A stretch of DNA of 64,000 nucleotides from Cryobacterium sp. Y29 (GCF_002929825.1 NZ_PJJN01000033.1:62001-126000), one strand, 5' to 3'. Numbered from the stretch's first letter, positions 29,521-39,625 are shown. Notes: a model not told the origin generated them from the sequence alone. Program-made: numbers and translations.

Positions 29521-29632
29521 TGCTCTACCTCGTTCTTGATCGCAGGTCGCAGCAGTGGAGTCCCCGCCACGAAGGAGGAGCTGATGCCCCATCGCCTCGC
29601 CTTCATTCTGTCAGCCGCCCGTACCAACACAT

Positions 29633-29694
29633 AGGGCCGGAAGTCCCGATTGGGTGCCCATTCTGTGGCCCGCCCGGCCGGGACTTTCGGCCCT
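29633..29694. promoter_or_regulatory. Pair of DevR-box sites between usp and adh
   Basis: A site at 29633-29647, read on the minus strand as GGGACTTCCGGCCCT, matches the consensus at 14 of 15 positions. A second at 29680-29694, GGGACTTTCGGCCCT, matches at 15 of 15. They face the divergent usp and adh genes, one per promoter. Tandem boxes are typical for strongly induced DosR genes. Confidence 0.8.
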
Positions 29695-29775
29695 AGTCGC
29701 CGGTGACCGTTCAGTCGTACCGTGACTCCAAGGGGTTTTTTGCCCGCCCACATTCTTAGAATCGAGGAGAAACTC

Positions 29776-30831
29776 GTGAAGGCACTCGTTTATGGTGGCC
29801 CCGGCCAAAAAAGCTGGACCGACGTTCCCGACCCCACGCTGCACAGCCCGACCGATGCCATCGTGCGCGTGGACACGACCACGATCTGCGGCACCGACCT
29901 GCACATTCTCAAGGGTGACGTTCCCGCTGTCACCGTCGGGCGCATCCTCGGCCATGAGGGCGTCGGCACCATCACCGAGGTCGGTTCAGCGGTCAGTAAC
30001 CTGAAAGTCGGTGACCGCGTCATCATCTCCTGCATCAAGAGCTGCGGACACTGCAGTAATTGCAGCAACGGCCTCTACTCCCACTGCCTCGGCGACGAGG
30101 GCGCCTCGGGCATCGGCTGGGTCTTCGGCCACCTGATCGACGGTACCCAGGCCGAGTTCGTGCGCGTGCCCTACGCCGACAACTCCCTGCACAAGCTGCC
30201 GGAGGGCGTCAGCGACGACCAGGGCGTCATGCTCAGCGACATTCTGCCGACCGGTTTTGAAATCGGCGTGCAGTACGGCCGGGTCAAGCCCGGCGATGTC
30301 GTCGCCGTCATCGGCGCCGGCCCGGTCGGCCTGGCCGCCATTGCCACCGCCGGCCTCTACGGCGCAGCGAGCATCATCGCGATCGACCTGGACGAGAACC
30401 GTCTCGAGCGCGCCCGCGAATTCGGCGCGACCGACACCGTCATCTCCGGCGCCGCCGATTGGAAAGATCAGGTGCTCGCACTGACCGACGGCGCCGGCGT
30501 CGACGTCGCGATCGAGGCCGTCGGCATTCCGGCGACCTTCACCATGGCCACCGAGATCGTGCGACCGGGCGGCAACATCGCCAACGTCGGCGTGCACGGC
30601 CAACCGGTCGACCTCCACCTCGAAACCCTCTGGATTCAAAACATCAACATCAGCATGGGGCTGGTCAACGCCAACACCACCAAAATGTTGCTCAAGCTCG
30701 TCGCAAGCAAGAAGCTGTCGGCTGAGAAACTCGCCACGCACCACTTCAACTTCGACCAGTTCCTCGAGGCCTACGACACCTTCAGCCGCGCCGCCGAAAC
30801 GAAGGCACTCAAGGTCGTCATCTCCCGCTGA
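29776..30831 (+). CDS. Zinc-dependent alcohol dehydrogenase
   Basis: The 351-residue MDR enzyme has the catalytic zinc ligand Cys38 (TTTICGTDLH), the GHEG motif, the structural-zinc four-Cys loop CGHCSNCSNGLYSHC and the NAD fold VIGAGPVGLAA. The N-terminus reads VKALVYGGPGQ, with GTG 29776 at 5 nt from GAGGAGA. It reduces aldehydes to alcohols, or the reverse, with NAD(P)H. The two upstream DevR boxes suggest induction on oxygen shortage, when it would re-oxidise NADH by fermentation. A hairpin terminator follows. Confidence 0.9.
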   Translation: MKALVYGGPGQKSWTDVPDPTLHSPTDAIVRVDTTTICGTDLHILKGDVPAVTVGRILGHEGVGTITEVGSAVSNLKVGDRVIISCIKSCGHCSNCSNGLYSHCLGDEGASGIGWVFGHLIDGTQAEFVRVPYADNSLHKLPEGVSDDQGVMLSDILPTGFEIGVQYGRVKPGDVVAVIGAGPVGLAAIATAGLYGAASIIAIDLDENRLERAREFGATDTVISGAADWKDQVLALTDGAGVDVAIEAVGIPATFTMATEIVRPGGNIANVGVHGQPVDLHLETLWIQNINISMGLVNANTTKMLLKLVASKKLSAEKLATHHFNFDQFLEAYDTFSRAAETKALKVVISR

Positions 30832-30903
30832 CAAGGTTTTGACGGGTGGTTTGCCTGCGCGGTTTTCCTGCGCACTCTGCTCGTCTGCGAATCGATGTCC
30901 GGC

Positions 30904-30927
30904 GGCCCCCGCCTCGAGGCGGGGGCC
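30904..30927 (+). terminator. Hairpin terminator after adh
   Basis: A perfect 10-bp stem, GGCCCCCGCC with its complement around the loop TCGA, lies 73 bp after the adh stop. The intergenic stretch 30832-31119 otherwise contains the DevR-box-like site of the next gene. Confidence 0.75.
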
Positions 30928-31004
30928 GATCGTCTGAATTTTCTGTTGACCAGGAGTATCGCCCTGGTGCCGGGCGAGGTTCACCGAGTGAATCACGATC
31001 AGAC

Positions 31005-31019
31005 GTGACTTAAGGCCCT
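31005..31019 (+). promoter_or_regulatory. DevR-box-like site before the second usp
   Basis: GTGACTTAAGGCCCT matches 12 of 15 positions of GGGACTTTCGGCCCT. It is 101 bp before the ATG of the universal stress protein gene. Confidence 0.6.
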
Positions 31020-31119
31020 ACTTGCGGGCACCGGCGATGGCTAATGTGAAGAACACTCATTGGTGACGTTCACACGACATTCCCGCTCGTGGCCCGCCAC
31101 CGTAGAAGGGATTGAGCTC

Positions 31120-31983
31120 ATGACGCACACACTCACACGGAACCAGACGGTGGTCGCGTGGGATGGGTCTGACCCCGCTCGGGCGGCCCTGGATTGGTCA
31201 CTCGCCCGCTGCAACGATGGCGAGCTCACCCTGGTGCGCATCCTCGACCGAACGGTGTCGTCGGCGGATTACTTCGCCGAGGAGTCCACCACCGTGCGTG
31301 CCCGCGAAGTACTCAAGGACGCTGCCGACCGGGTGAGCGCAGAATACCCGGATCTCACCGTGCACGCCGATCTACGCTCCGGCGACCCGGTCACCGAACT
31401 GCGCGCGTTGAGCGAAACCGACACCATCGTTGTGGTGGGAACGCACCGTCGTCGCGGGTCGACCCTGCGCTACGAGTGGTCAATGGGGGCCCGACTGGCC
31501 GGTTCGGCTCGGGGACCGATCGCGATTATTCCGGAGGGCGACAGCACACACCATGCGGGCGTCGTGGTCGGCGTCGACGGATCGGCGGCCTCGAACGCCG
31601 CCGTGGGCTTCGCTGCACAGGAGGCCGACCGCACCGGCCAGGAGCTGCACGCGATCCACGCGTGGCAGGAGCCGCTTGTCTGGCGCGACACGACCGAACC
31701 CGACGCTCGGTTTCTGCAGACGCTGGAGAAATCCCATCGGCGCATTCTCGACGAAGCACTGGTCACCGTCGCCCGCCGTTATCCGGCGCTCTCGATTCGG
31801 GCCTCACTCGTGCGCGGCGCCCCGCAATCGGCGCTGCTCGACGCTTCCCGTGGAGCCGCGCTGCTCGTCGTGGGCGACCACGGGCAGAAGGGCATCTCGA
31901 AACTATTGCTCGGTTCAGTGAGCCACTCGATCGTGCTGAACATCCAGTCGCCCATGGTGGTCATTCCCGCTCCGCGCATCTGA
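31120..31983 (+). CDS. Tandem-domain universal stress protein
   Basis: The 287-residue protein has two UspA domains. The second carries a clear ATP motif, VVGDHGQKGISKLLLGSVS. In the first, VVGTHRRRGSTLRYEWSMGARLAG is altered (the last glycine-Ser step reads SMG), so ATP may bind in only one half. ATG 31120 lies behind AAGGGATTGAG, and homology begins there. It resembles the other Usp of the cluster and shares a DevR-box-like site in its leader, so both are probably dormancy or energy-stress proteins. Confidence 0.88.
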   Translation: MTHTLTRNQTVVAWDGSDPARAALDWSLARCNDGELTLVRILDRTVSSADYFAEESTTVRAREVLKDAADRVSAEYPDLTVHADLRSGDPVTELRALSETDTIVVVGTHRRRGSTLRYEWSMGARLAGSARGPIAIIPEGDSTHHAGVVVGVDGSAASNAAVGFAAQEADRTGQELHAIHAWQEPLVWRDTTEPDARFLQTLEKSHRRILDEALVTVARRYPALSIRASLVRGAPQSALLDASRGAALLVVGDHGQKGISKLLLGSVSHSIVLNIQSPMVVIPAPRI

Positions 31984-32011
31984 CCCACGGGTGACCTCAC
32001 GGCACTCGTCA

Positions 32012-32049
32012 GGGAAGCGGGCACCCCGAGGAACGCGTGCCCGCTTCCC
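32012..32049 (+). terminator. Hairpin terminator after the second usp
   Basis: A perfect 13-bp stem (GGGAAGCGGGCAC and its complement) with a 12-nt loop starts 29 bp after the stop codon and separates the DevR-type cluster from the secreted-protein gene. Confidence 0.8.
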
Positions 32050-32092
32050 GAACCGGTGCCGCGACGCGAGCCACCGCGATTAGGGTTTTGGT

Positions 32093-33052
32093 ATGAGCTC
32101 TTTCGCGCCTCCCCGTCGTCACCCGCGCATTCTGGCGACCGGGATGGCCATCATCGGGCTTGCGGCGACGCTCATCGCACTGCCGCCGGAGCCGGTCGCC
32201 GCCGCACCGCTGTCGGCCGCCACGGCCGCCACGGCTGACCCGACCGACCTGACTGACCCGACAACCACCGACCCCGCTGTGTTCGACCCCGGTCTCATCA
32301 TCAGCGACTTCAACTTCTTCAACCCGGACGCCCTCACCGAGAGCGGCATTCAGGATTTTCTCGAACAGCGTTCCTGCCGGCCGAGCGACAAAGTGCCCTG
32401 CCTCTGGGAGTTTCGCGAAACGACGACCAGCCAGCCGGCCCAGGGCGACGGGCACTGCCAGCCCTACATCGGCGCCGAGAACGAAACGGCCGCCCGGATC
32501 ATCGCGAAGATCGCGGCGGCCTGCACGATCAGCCCCAAGGTCTTGCTGGTGTTGCTGCAGAAGGAACAGTCCCTGCTGACCCGACCGAGCGCATCCGGTT
32601 ATCTGCGCGCCACCGGCTATGGCTGCCCGGATACCGCGGACTGTGACGCCCAATATTTCGGTTTCTTCAACCAGGTCTACAACGCGGCCTGGCAGTTTCG
32701 GCAGTACACCCAGGAGCCCGACCGGGCGTTCAAAATCGGCAGTGTTGACGTGGGCTTCAACCCCAAGGCCAAATGCGGGGCCTCCACCGTCGGCGTCAAG
32801 AACCAGGCCACCGCCAACCTGTATAACTACACGCCGTATCAGCCCAACGCTGTTGCCGTCGCAAATGCCGGCGACGAGGGCGACGGATGCTCGACCTACG
32901 GCAACCTCAATTTCTGGCTGTTCTATAACGACTGGTTCGGGGATTCAACCCTCAAACCGTTCTCGGTGATGTTCGATCACTGCCTCAACTTCGTCGGCGG
33001 CCAGGACTGTGCGCCCGCGTCGCTCCTGCTCGGTGTCACGGCTGCCGGCTAG
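32093..33052 (+). CDS. Secreted protein of a conserved actinobacterial family, function unknown
   Basis: The 319-residue protein has a signal peptide (basic PPRRHPR, hydrophobic about 14-30, AAA site near 38). A Thr/Asp/Pro linker follows, then a domain with many cysteines. The segment FDPGLIISDFNFFNPDALTE opens it, and QNEY-like SPKVLLVLLQKEQSLLT, YGFFNQVYNAAWQF-like residues and ATANLYNYTPYQPN mark the core. The order of elements recalls lysozyme-like/glucosaminidase domains found at the N-terminus of large wall proteins in Microbacteriaceae. Here it stands alone. A wall-acting enzyme is an inference, and no catalytic residue can be named. Confidence 0.7.
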   Translation: MSSFAPPRRHPRILATGMAIIGLAATLIALPPEPVAAAPLSAATAATADPTDLTDPTTTDPAVFDPGLIISDFNFFNPDALTESGIQDFLEQRSCRPSDKVPCLWEFRETTTSQPAQGDGHCQPYIGAENETAARIIAKIAAACTISPKVLLVLLQKEQSLLTRPSASGYLRATGYGCPDTADCDAQYFGFFNQVYNAAWQFRQYTQEPDRAFKIGSVDVGFNPKAKCGASTVGVKNQATANLYNYTPYQPNAVAVANAGDEGDGCSTYGNLNFWLFYNDWFGDSTLKPFSVMFDHCLNFVGGQDCAPASLLLGVTAAG

Positions 33053-33837
33053 CTCACGCTGTACACCCACGGCACCTGGCCGACTTCCAGGCGGTGACGA
33101 CCGCCGGCCTGCTCGGCGAGCGCATCATCGGCGTGGGCGACATCCCCCGCCCAGAACAGCGCCGGCCCCCGCTCGCTCGTACCGAGCCGGGTTTCGTAGT
33201 GTGCCAGGGCGCGCCTTTGGGCACGCGCCATGATCTCGGCCACCGACCCGTCACCCTGCAGCCCGTGCAGGGTGACCCAGGTCGGCGCCACGAGGGTCAT
33301 CAGAGCGGATGCGTGCCGCTCCAGCGCCTCGGCCGGACGCAGCCAGGCGTAATCGATGACCTCATCCTCGGCGAGCACGATGGTGCCGGGCGGCGCGGTA
33401 GTGAGGTAGAACCAGGTGCGTAGTCGCTTCGGGGCGCTGCGCGGAGGCACCCAAACCGCCGTCGCGATCAGCGCCCCGGGCACGACTTCGAGCCCGGTCT
33501 CTTCCCGCACCTCACGCACGGCAGCCCGACGGGCGGCGAGCTGTTCGACGGCCTCCGCCTTCGCAGCCGGGCCCGGCCCGTCGGGCAGGCCCACCGAGCC
33601 GCGGGCAGCCGGCTTCTCCCCCGCGGTGGCGGGACCAGCCGGCGCCGCCTCATCCGCTGCCCGCCGGTCGCCCGGGTCGACGCCGCCGCCGGGAAACACC
33701 CACGCGCCGGCGAAAGACCCTCGGTGACGGGGGCGTTCGAGCAGCAGCACCTCGGGCCCGGTGGCACTGTCACGCAGCAAGACCACCGTGGCAGCGACTC
33801 CAATACGTGCTGACACTGGCTCGGTGTCTCGCGTCAT
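33049..33837 (-). CDS. Nudix hydrolase with an insertion in the Nudix box (NUDT19-like)
   Basis: The 262-residue protein begins with a normal Nudix beta-sheet (GVAATVVLLRDS) and FAGAWVFPGGGVDPGD. The Nudix helix REVREETGLE follows only at 108-117. About 43 Ala/Gly/Pro-rich residues are inserted between the GGG and the REVREE parts. The same split box is known from NUDT19/RP2-type CoA diphosphatases, so a CoA or acyl-CoA pyrophosphatase is likely. The gene overlaps the secreted-protein gene convergently by 4 bp. Confidence 0.82.
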   Translation of the reverse strand: MTRDTEPVSARIGVAATVVLLRDSATGPEVLLLERPRHRGSFAGAWVFPGGGVDPGDRRAADEAAPAGPATAGEKPAARGSVGLPDGPGPAAKAEAVEQLAARRAAVREVREETGLEVVPGALIATAVWVPPRSAPKRLRTWFYLTTAPPGTIVLAEDEVIDYAWLRPAEALERHASALMTLVAPTWVTLHGLQGDGSVAEIMARAQRRALAHYETRLGTSERGPALFWAGDVAHADDALAEQAGGRHRLEVGQVPWVYSVS

Positions 33838-33992
33838 CGCTGGTCCTTCGGGTGTCGAGTCGGGCAGGCTTTCCCCACCCTAACGCCGGCTCTACACCGC
33901 TACCCGGCGAGTAGGCTGCAAACACGCCGAAGAGTATCGCCGGTGCCACGAGGGTATTGTCGCTGTTTCGGTGCAAGGAGTAGTGAGGCATC

Positions 33993-35048
33993 ATGAAAGC
34001 AGCGCGTTTTCACGGCCCAGCAGACATCCGCGTCGAGGACATTCCCGCACCCGAACTTCGACCAGGAGCCGTCACCATCGACGTGGCCTGGTGCGGAATC
34101 TGCGGAACAGACCTGCACGAATACCTCGACGGGCCGATCTTCATTCCGGCCGAGGGGCACCCCCACCCGCTCTCCCACGAAGAGGAGCCGGTCACGCTCG
34201 GCCACGAATTCTCCGGCACCATCAGCGCGCTTGGCGAGGGAGTGACCGACCTCGCGGTCGGAGACAACGTCGTGGTCGAACCCTACTTCGTCTGCAATGA
34301 GTGCGCTCCCTGTTTATCTGGCAACTACCACCTGTGCACGAAGATGGGTTTCATCGGGCTGGCCGGTGGAGGCGGAGGACTCAGCGAGCAGGTCGTCGTC
34401 GACCGCCGCTGGGTACACGCCATCGGCGATATCCCCCTCGACGAAGCCGCGCTGATCGAACCACTCTCGGTGGCACACCACGCCTTCGTGCGCAGTGGGG
34501 CCAAAGCCGGCGATGTTGCCCTCGTCGGCGGTGCCGGCCCGATCGGTCTGCTCGTCGCCGCCGTGCTCAAGGCCGAGGGCCTGACCGTGATCATGTCCGA
34601 ACTCAGTGAGGCACGCAAGGAGAAGGCGCGGGGCACCGGCGTGGCCGATCACGTGCTCGATCCGAGTAAGGAAGACGTCGTCGCCCGGGTTCGCGAACTC
34701 ACCGGGGGCAACGGCGCCGACGTCTGCTTCGAATGCACGAGCGTGAACGTTGTACTGGACCAGCTGTTCGACGCTGTGCGACCCGCCGGCGTCATCGTCA
34801 ACGTGTCGATCTGGGGTAAGCCGGCCAGCATCGACATGCAGAAGCTCGTGCTCAAAGAGATCGACCTGCGTGGAACGATCGCCTACGTGCGCGACCACCC
34901 GGCGACCATCAAGCTCGTGCAAGACGGGCGGGTCAAGCTGGCGCCGTTCATCACGGGTCGCATCGCACTCGATGACCTGATCACCGAGGGCTTCGACACC
35001 CTGATCAACCACAACGAGACCGCGGTCAAGATCATCGTTCATCCCTGA
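33993..35048 (+). CDS. Zinc-dependent 2,3-butanediol/sorbitol-type dehydrogenase
   Basis: The 351-residue MDR enzyme carries the catalytic zinc residues Cys37 (CGICGTDLHEY) and His/Glu in LGHEFSG, the structural zinc loop CNECAPCLSGNYHLC and the nucleotide motif GGAGPIGLLVA. It is closest in form to (R,R)-2,3-butanediol dehydrogenase. It interconverts acetoin and butanediol or a related polyol using NAD(H). ATG 33993 follows AAGGAGTAGTGAGGC. It is transcribed singly, and an imperfect hairpin at about 35060-35089 follows. Confidence 0.87.
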   Translation: MKAARFHGPADIRVEDIPAPELRPGAVTIDVAWCGICGTDLHEYLDGPIFIPAEGHPHPLSHEEEPVTLGHEFSGTISALGEGVTDLAVGDNVVVEPYFVCNECAPCLSGNYHLCTKMGFIGLAGGGGGLSEQVVVDRRWVHAIGDIPLDEAALIEPLSVAHHAFVRSGAKAGDVALVGGAGPIGLLVAAVLKAEGLTVIMSELSEARKEKARGTGVADHVLDPSKEDVVARVRELTGGNGADVCFECTSVNVVLDQLFDAVRPAGVIVNVSIWGKPASIDMQKLVLKEIDLRGTIAYVRDHPATIKLVQDGRVKLAPFITGRIALDDLITEGFDTLINHNETAVKIIVHP

Positions 35049-35113
35049 CCAGTGCCGAATGGCGGCGCCTCGAGCCTCGGGGCGCCATCACTTGCAGCAG
35101 TAAGCTGCCAGCT

Positions 35114-35881
35114 ATGCCCGACGACATCATGCGCACGAGTGCGCTCACCCGCAGCCTGCTCGCGCCGAATGCCGGTCCGATGACGCTCGACGGCACCAAC
35201 AGCTACCTCATCAAGGCGCCCGACGCGCACACGATCGTCGTCGTCGACCCGGGGCCGCTGCATGAGGGACACCTCGCAACCCTTGCCGCCGCCGGCCGGG
35301 TCGAACTCGTGCTGATCACACACCGGCACGCCGATCACACGGCGGCAAGCGTTCGATTCGCCGAGCTCACCGGGGGCCCGGTGCGGGCCTTCGATCCGGC
35401 CTTCTGCGTGAATGGCGACCCGCTGGGCGACGGGGAGCTGATTGCGGCCGCCGGCACCAGCATCCGCATTCTGGCCATGCCGGGACACACCGACGACTCG
35501 GTCTGTCTGCACTTGCCCGGCGACGGCGCCACCGGCTCCGTCCTGACCGGCGACACCATTCTCGGCCGCGGAACGTCGATCATCGACGGCACCCTCGCCG
35601 ACTACTTAGCCTCGCTCGAGGCTCTGCGCGCGCTCGGGCCGGCCATCGTGCTGCCCGCGCACGGCCCGGTGCTGCCCGACCTCGCGGCCATCTGCTCGGC
35701 CTACCTCGCGCACCGCCACGAGCGTCTCGACCAGGTGCGCGCCGCGCTCGAGGCCCTCGGTTCGGCGGCGACCGTCGCCCAGGTCACCGATCTGGTCTAC
35801 TCGCACACGGATACCGCGGTGCGGTTCGCCGCCGAGGCATCCGTTCGCGCCCAGCTGGTTTACCTGCGCGCCCCGCGCTGA
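35114..35881 (+). CDS. MBL-fold metallo-hydrolase (LACTB2-like)
   Basis: The 255-residue protein has the metallo-beta-lactamase motif H70-x-H72-x-D74-H75 (THRHADHTAA), a distal GHTDDS histidine, the bridging Asp in LTGDTILGRGTS and LPAHGPV near the end. The C-terminal 60 residues form a winged-helix-like tail (HRHERLDQVRAALEALG...VRAQLVYL) as in LACTB2-type hydrolases and RNases. A di-zinc hydrolase, possibly acting on RNA or a thioester, is supported. Confidence 0.82.
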   Translation: MPDDIMRTSALTRSLLAPNAGPMTLDGTNSYLIKAPDAHTIVVVDPGPLHEGHLATLAAAGRVELVLITHRHADHTAASVRFAELTGGPVRAFDPAFCVNGDPLGDGELIAAAGTSIRILAMPGHTDDSVCLHLPGDGATGSVLTGDTILGRGTSIIDGTLADYLASLEALRALGPAIVLPAHGPVLPDLAAICSAYLAHRHERLDQVRAALEALGSAATVAQVTDLVYSHTDTAVRFAAEASVRAQLVYLRAPR

Positions 35882-35895
35882 CCGACCTCGCGCGG

Positions 35896-36048
35896 CTACC
35901 TGCCGGGCTTCTTGTTTTCCAGGGCGCGGGCCGCCAGGGCGCGGGCTCTGGCACCGGCAGTGTCTGCTGCAGCGCTGAATCGGGCATTTTTAATCCCCGA
36001 GCTGGCCGTTCGGGCAACCTTGTTGCTCTGTTTCGGGTTTTGAGCCAT
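35896..36048 (-). CDS. Small basic Ala-rich protein, unknown
   Basis: A 50-residue frame starts MAQNPKQSNKVARTAS and ends ALENKKPGR. It has 12 Ala and 9 Lys/Arg, no cysteine and no membrane segment. The ATG has a GGAAA site upstream and codon use has the usual GC-rich third positions. It is convergent with the MBL gene, 14 bp away. It could be a small nucleic-acid-binding or ribosome-associated protein, but nothing shows this directly. Confidence 0.55.
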   Translation of the reverse strand: MAQNPKQSNKVARTASSGIKNARFSAAADTAGARARALAARALENKKPGR

Positions 36049-36125
36049 GGTGCATTTTCCAATCACGTGAAACCGGGAGGTGACCCCTCATTGAACCCTA
36101 TCCGTCCCTCACACCCCGTTTTACG

Positions 36126-36217
36126 CCATAACTCCTGCAATCTGTCTCGACGATATTCCACTCTCCCGTCATTACGCGGATCTGCTCATCACGGGTTAGA
36201 AATTGCAGGAGTTATGC
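36126..36217. repeat. 92-bp element with inverted ends, copy 2 of 2
   Basis: CATAACTCCTGCAA at 36127-36140 is inverted at 36203-36216, and TACGCGGAT lies at 36173-36181. Length, ends and the position of the nonamer match the copy at 15158-15250, while most other internal bases differ. The surrounding 36049-36419 interval has no gene; its right part should hold the promoter of the lipoprotein operon. Confidence 0.7.
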
Positions 36218-36419
36218 GCGCAGCCTCACCGAGCAGTCTTCCGCTCGAGCACCGGCCTGATCCGCCAAGTTGCATACAAAACAGACCAAGCAGTATGGTT
36301 CTCGGGGCGCTGCAATGTGGCGTTCACCCGGTCGTTCTCGCAGTGCGCTAGCGTATGGGGAGATCGGGGGCGGCGATCGGTTATTGGCGCGGCCCAGACA
36401 ATGCTCAAAGGGGAACTTC

Positions 36420-37376
36420 ATGCGCCATCGCTCACTGCTCACGGTCATCGCCGCCGCCGCTCTTTTGTCGCTGACGCTCGCGGGGTGCAGCGGTGAGAAG
36501 GCGGCCGAGAAGCTCGATCCGGCCGAGGGCCCGCTGGCGAAGTACATGTCGGGGATCTATGCGGGCTTCGACGAAGACTCGGTGATCGCTCAGCAGAACG
36601 AGCAACAGGAACTCGTCGCTGTCTGCATGTCCGACGAAGGCTTCGAGTACACGCCCGCCGACGCCGGGCAGTACAGCGGCATGATGGGCGACAGCGTCGA
36701 GGAGTACGGCACCGAAAAGTGGGTGGCGGAAAACGGATACGGCATGAGCCAGTCCCCGGAGCAGCTGGCCGCGCAGCAGGAGGAGAGCGAGGCCTACGTC
36801 GACCCGAACCAGGACTACCTGGCGTCGCTCTCCGCGGGCGAGCAAACCGCATACAACGAAGCGCTCAACGGTCCACAGCCCTCAGAAGAAGAGATCGCCG
36901 ACGGTTCCTACGTGGACAGCTACGAAACCGCGGGCTGCTATGGCGCAGCCTTTCAGGAAATCAACGGCGACCAGCCGTCACCAGAAGATCACGCTGCGGT
37001 CTACGACGCGATGAGCACCCTGTACCAAGACCTGCAGAAGACCCCCGCGATCGTGAAGCTCGACGCCGAGTGGGCGGCCTGCATGGCCGATGCCGGGTAT
37101 GCGACCTTCGCGAAGAAGGCCGACGCACAGGAGTCGATCATGGACGCGCAAAACGCGCTCTATGAAGACGAGGCCGGCACCACCCCCGATGAGAAGGTTC
37201 TCGCGGATCTGCGCGAACAGGAACTTGCGCTGGCGATGGCCGACTTCACCTGCGCCGAAGATGTGGACTACACCGAAGCAACAACCAAGGTGCAGTTCGA
37301 GCTGGAAGAACAGTTCATCACCGACCACAAGTCCGAGCTTGACGCGCTCATCGCAGACTCCGAGCAAGGCAAGTAG
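36420..37376 (+). CDS. Lipoprotein, first gene of an ABC export operon
   Basis: The 318-residue protein has a lipoprotein signal (basic MRHRS, hydrophobic core, lipobox LAGC with Cys at 23). The mature part is acidic and helical, with cysteines spaced through it (VCMSDEGFEY, ETAGCYG, AACMADAGY, FTCAED), four repeats of a C-M/x-x-x-G-style pattern. ATG 36420 follows AAAGGGGAA. The adaptor gene starts at the base after the stop, so this outer-membrane-facing lipoprotein belongs to the exporter. Substrate capture or sensing is a possible role. Confidence 0.75.
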   Translation: MRHRSLLTVIAAAALLSLTLAGCSGEKAAEKLDPAEGPLAKYMSGIYAGFDEDSVIAQQNEQQELVAVCMSDEGFEYTPADAGQYSGMMGDSVEEYGTEKWVAENGYGMSQSPEQLAAQQEESEAYVDPNQDYLASLSAGEQTAYNEALNGPQPSEEEIADGSYVDSYETAGCYGAAFQEINGDQPSPEDHAAVYDAMSTLYQDLQKTPAIVKLDAEWAACMADAGYATFAKKADAQESIMDAQNALYEDEAGTTPDEKVLADLREQELALAMADFTCAEDVDYTEATTKVQFELEEQFITDHKSELDALIADSEQGK

Positions 37377-38944
37377 GTGTCACGCCTGTTCGGGCGACAA
37401 GCAGCGACAGAGCCAGATGCGATCGAGGTGATGGACCTCGACGCTGTCGCGCCGCCCACCCGCTCAGGCAGTCAGGGCTGGCGCCGCCTGTTCGCCGGCA
37501 ATCGGGTGATCTGGGTCATGGCCACCGTCGCCATCGTCGCGCTCGTGGCCGGCCTCGGACTGGGTCAGCTGATCGTCTCACCCGGGCAGGCTGCAGCGGA
37601 TGCCGATGCTCCCGCCGGCGGCCTCATCACGGTCCCCATCGAAAACCGGCAACTGGCCAACGACGTCACCATGCGCGGCGACGCCACCTACGCCGACTCG
37701 GTGGAGGTCAGCATTGAAACCGGCGAACTCGCCGGGGCGCCCATCGTCACCGGGCAGGTGCCTGAAGTCGCCGCCATCTTCGACACCGCCTCGATCGCGC
37801 TCGAGGTCACCGGCCGTCCGGTGATCGTACTGCCCGGCGACCTGCCGGTCTACCGCACCCTGCGCGTCGGCGTCTCCGGCCCCGACGTGTTGCAGTTCAA
37901 GCAGGGCTTGAACGCAGCCGGAATCGATGCCGGCGCGCTTGACTCCGACGTGTTCGACGCGCAAACGGCGAACGCGGTCACCGCGCTCTACGCCAAGGTC
38001 GGCTACCCAGCGCCCACCGGCGGCGGCGACGTCGCGATCGCGGTGAGCGGCGCCGAAGCCGGAGTCTCGAGCGCGCAGGCATCCGTCGACAGCGCCAACG
38101 GCGCCCTCACCACGGTGCAGGGCGCCGCGTCGAACGTCGACGTGGTCGAGCAGGGCAACCTCGTGCGGAGCGCAGAGCGGGCGCTTGCCCTGGCCAGAAC
38201 CGAGGGAACCCCCAACGAGATAGCGGATGCCGAGGAGTCCGTCACCCTGGCCGTGGCCCGCCGGGCCCAGGCGCTCGCGCCACGCGACGCGAGCGCTGAA
38301 AAAGCCGCCGTCACCGCGGCCAAGGCCGAACTGACCCGTGCAAACGAGACCCTGAGCGACGCCCGTGACGGCGCGCTCGCGTACCTGCCGGCCGGAGAAG
38401 TGCTCTACCTACCCGGCCTCCCCCGCCGGGTCGACGAGATCAGCGTCAAACGCGGATCGAGCATCACCGGACCGGTCATGCGGGTCTCCGGCGCGACGCT
38501 CGTGATCTCCGGCTCGGCGACCGCCAGCGATGCCGCACTGCTCGAAGTCGGCGCCCCGGCCACTCTCGCCATGCCCGACGGCGACCAGCCCGCCACGATC
38601 ACCTCCGTGCTCCCCGCCGAACCGGCCAGTGGCGAAGCCGCGAGCGGCCGCTTCACCGTACTGTTTGCTCCCGACTCCCTCACCGACGAGCAGATCCAGG
38701 CCGTGCAGGGCAGCAACGTGCGTGTGCGCGTGCCGGTCAGTTCAACCGAGGGCGACGTACTCGCCGTGCCGCTCGCCGCGCTGACCGCGGGGCCTGGCGG
38801 CGAATCCCGCGTGGAGTTCGCTCCCGGCGGCTCCGCCGACACGGTGCTGGTCGAGGTCACAACCGGGCTCGCCGCCGAAGGTTTCGTCGAGATCACCGCC
38901 GTCGACGGCTCGCTGGGAGTCGGAGATCTCGTCGTGGTGGGCCG

Positions 38945-38948
<4 letters not shown>
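37377..38948 (+). CDS. Membrane-fusion-type adaptor with peptidoglycan-binding domain
   Basis: The 523-residue protein has a cytoplasmic N-terminus, one membrane helix at about 44-66, and an extracytoplasmic part. That part includes a peptidoglycan-binding_1 fold (GVSGPDVLQFKQGLNAAGI...TANAVTALYAKVGY, about 164-209), a long coiled-coil hairpin rich in Ala and Glu (about 235-330) and a beta-barrel/HlyD-like end. It is the Gram-positive counterpart of MacA. It starts with GTG directly after the lipoprotein stop and overlaps the ATPase gene by 4 bp. Confidence 0.8.
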
Positions 38949-39621
<673 letters not shown>

Positions 39622-39625
<4 letters not shown>

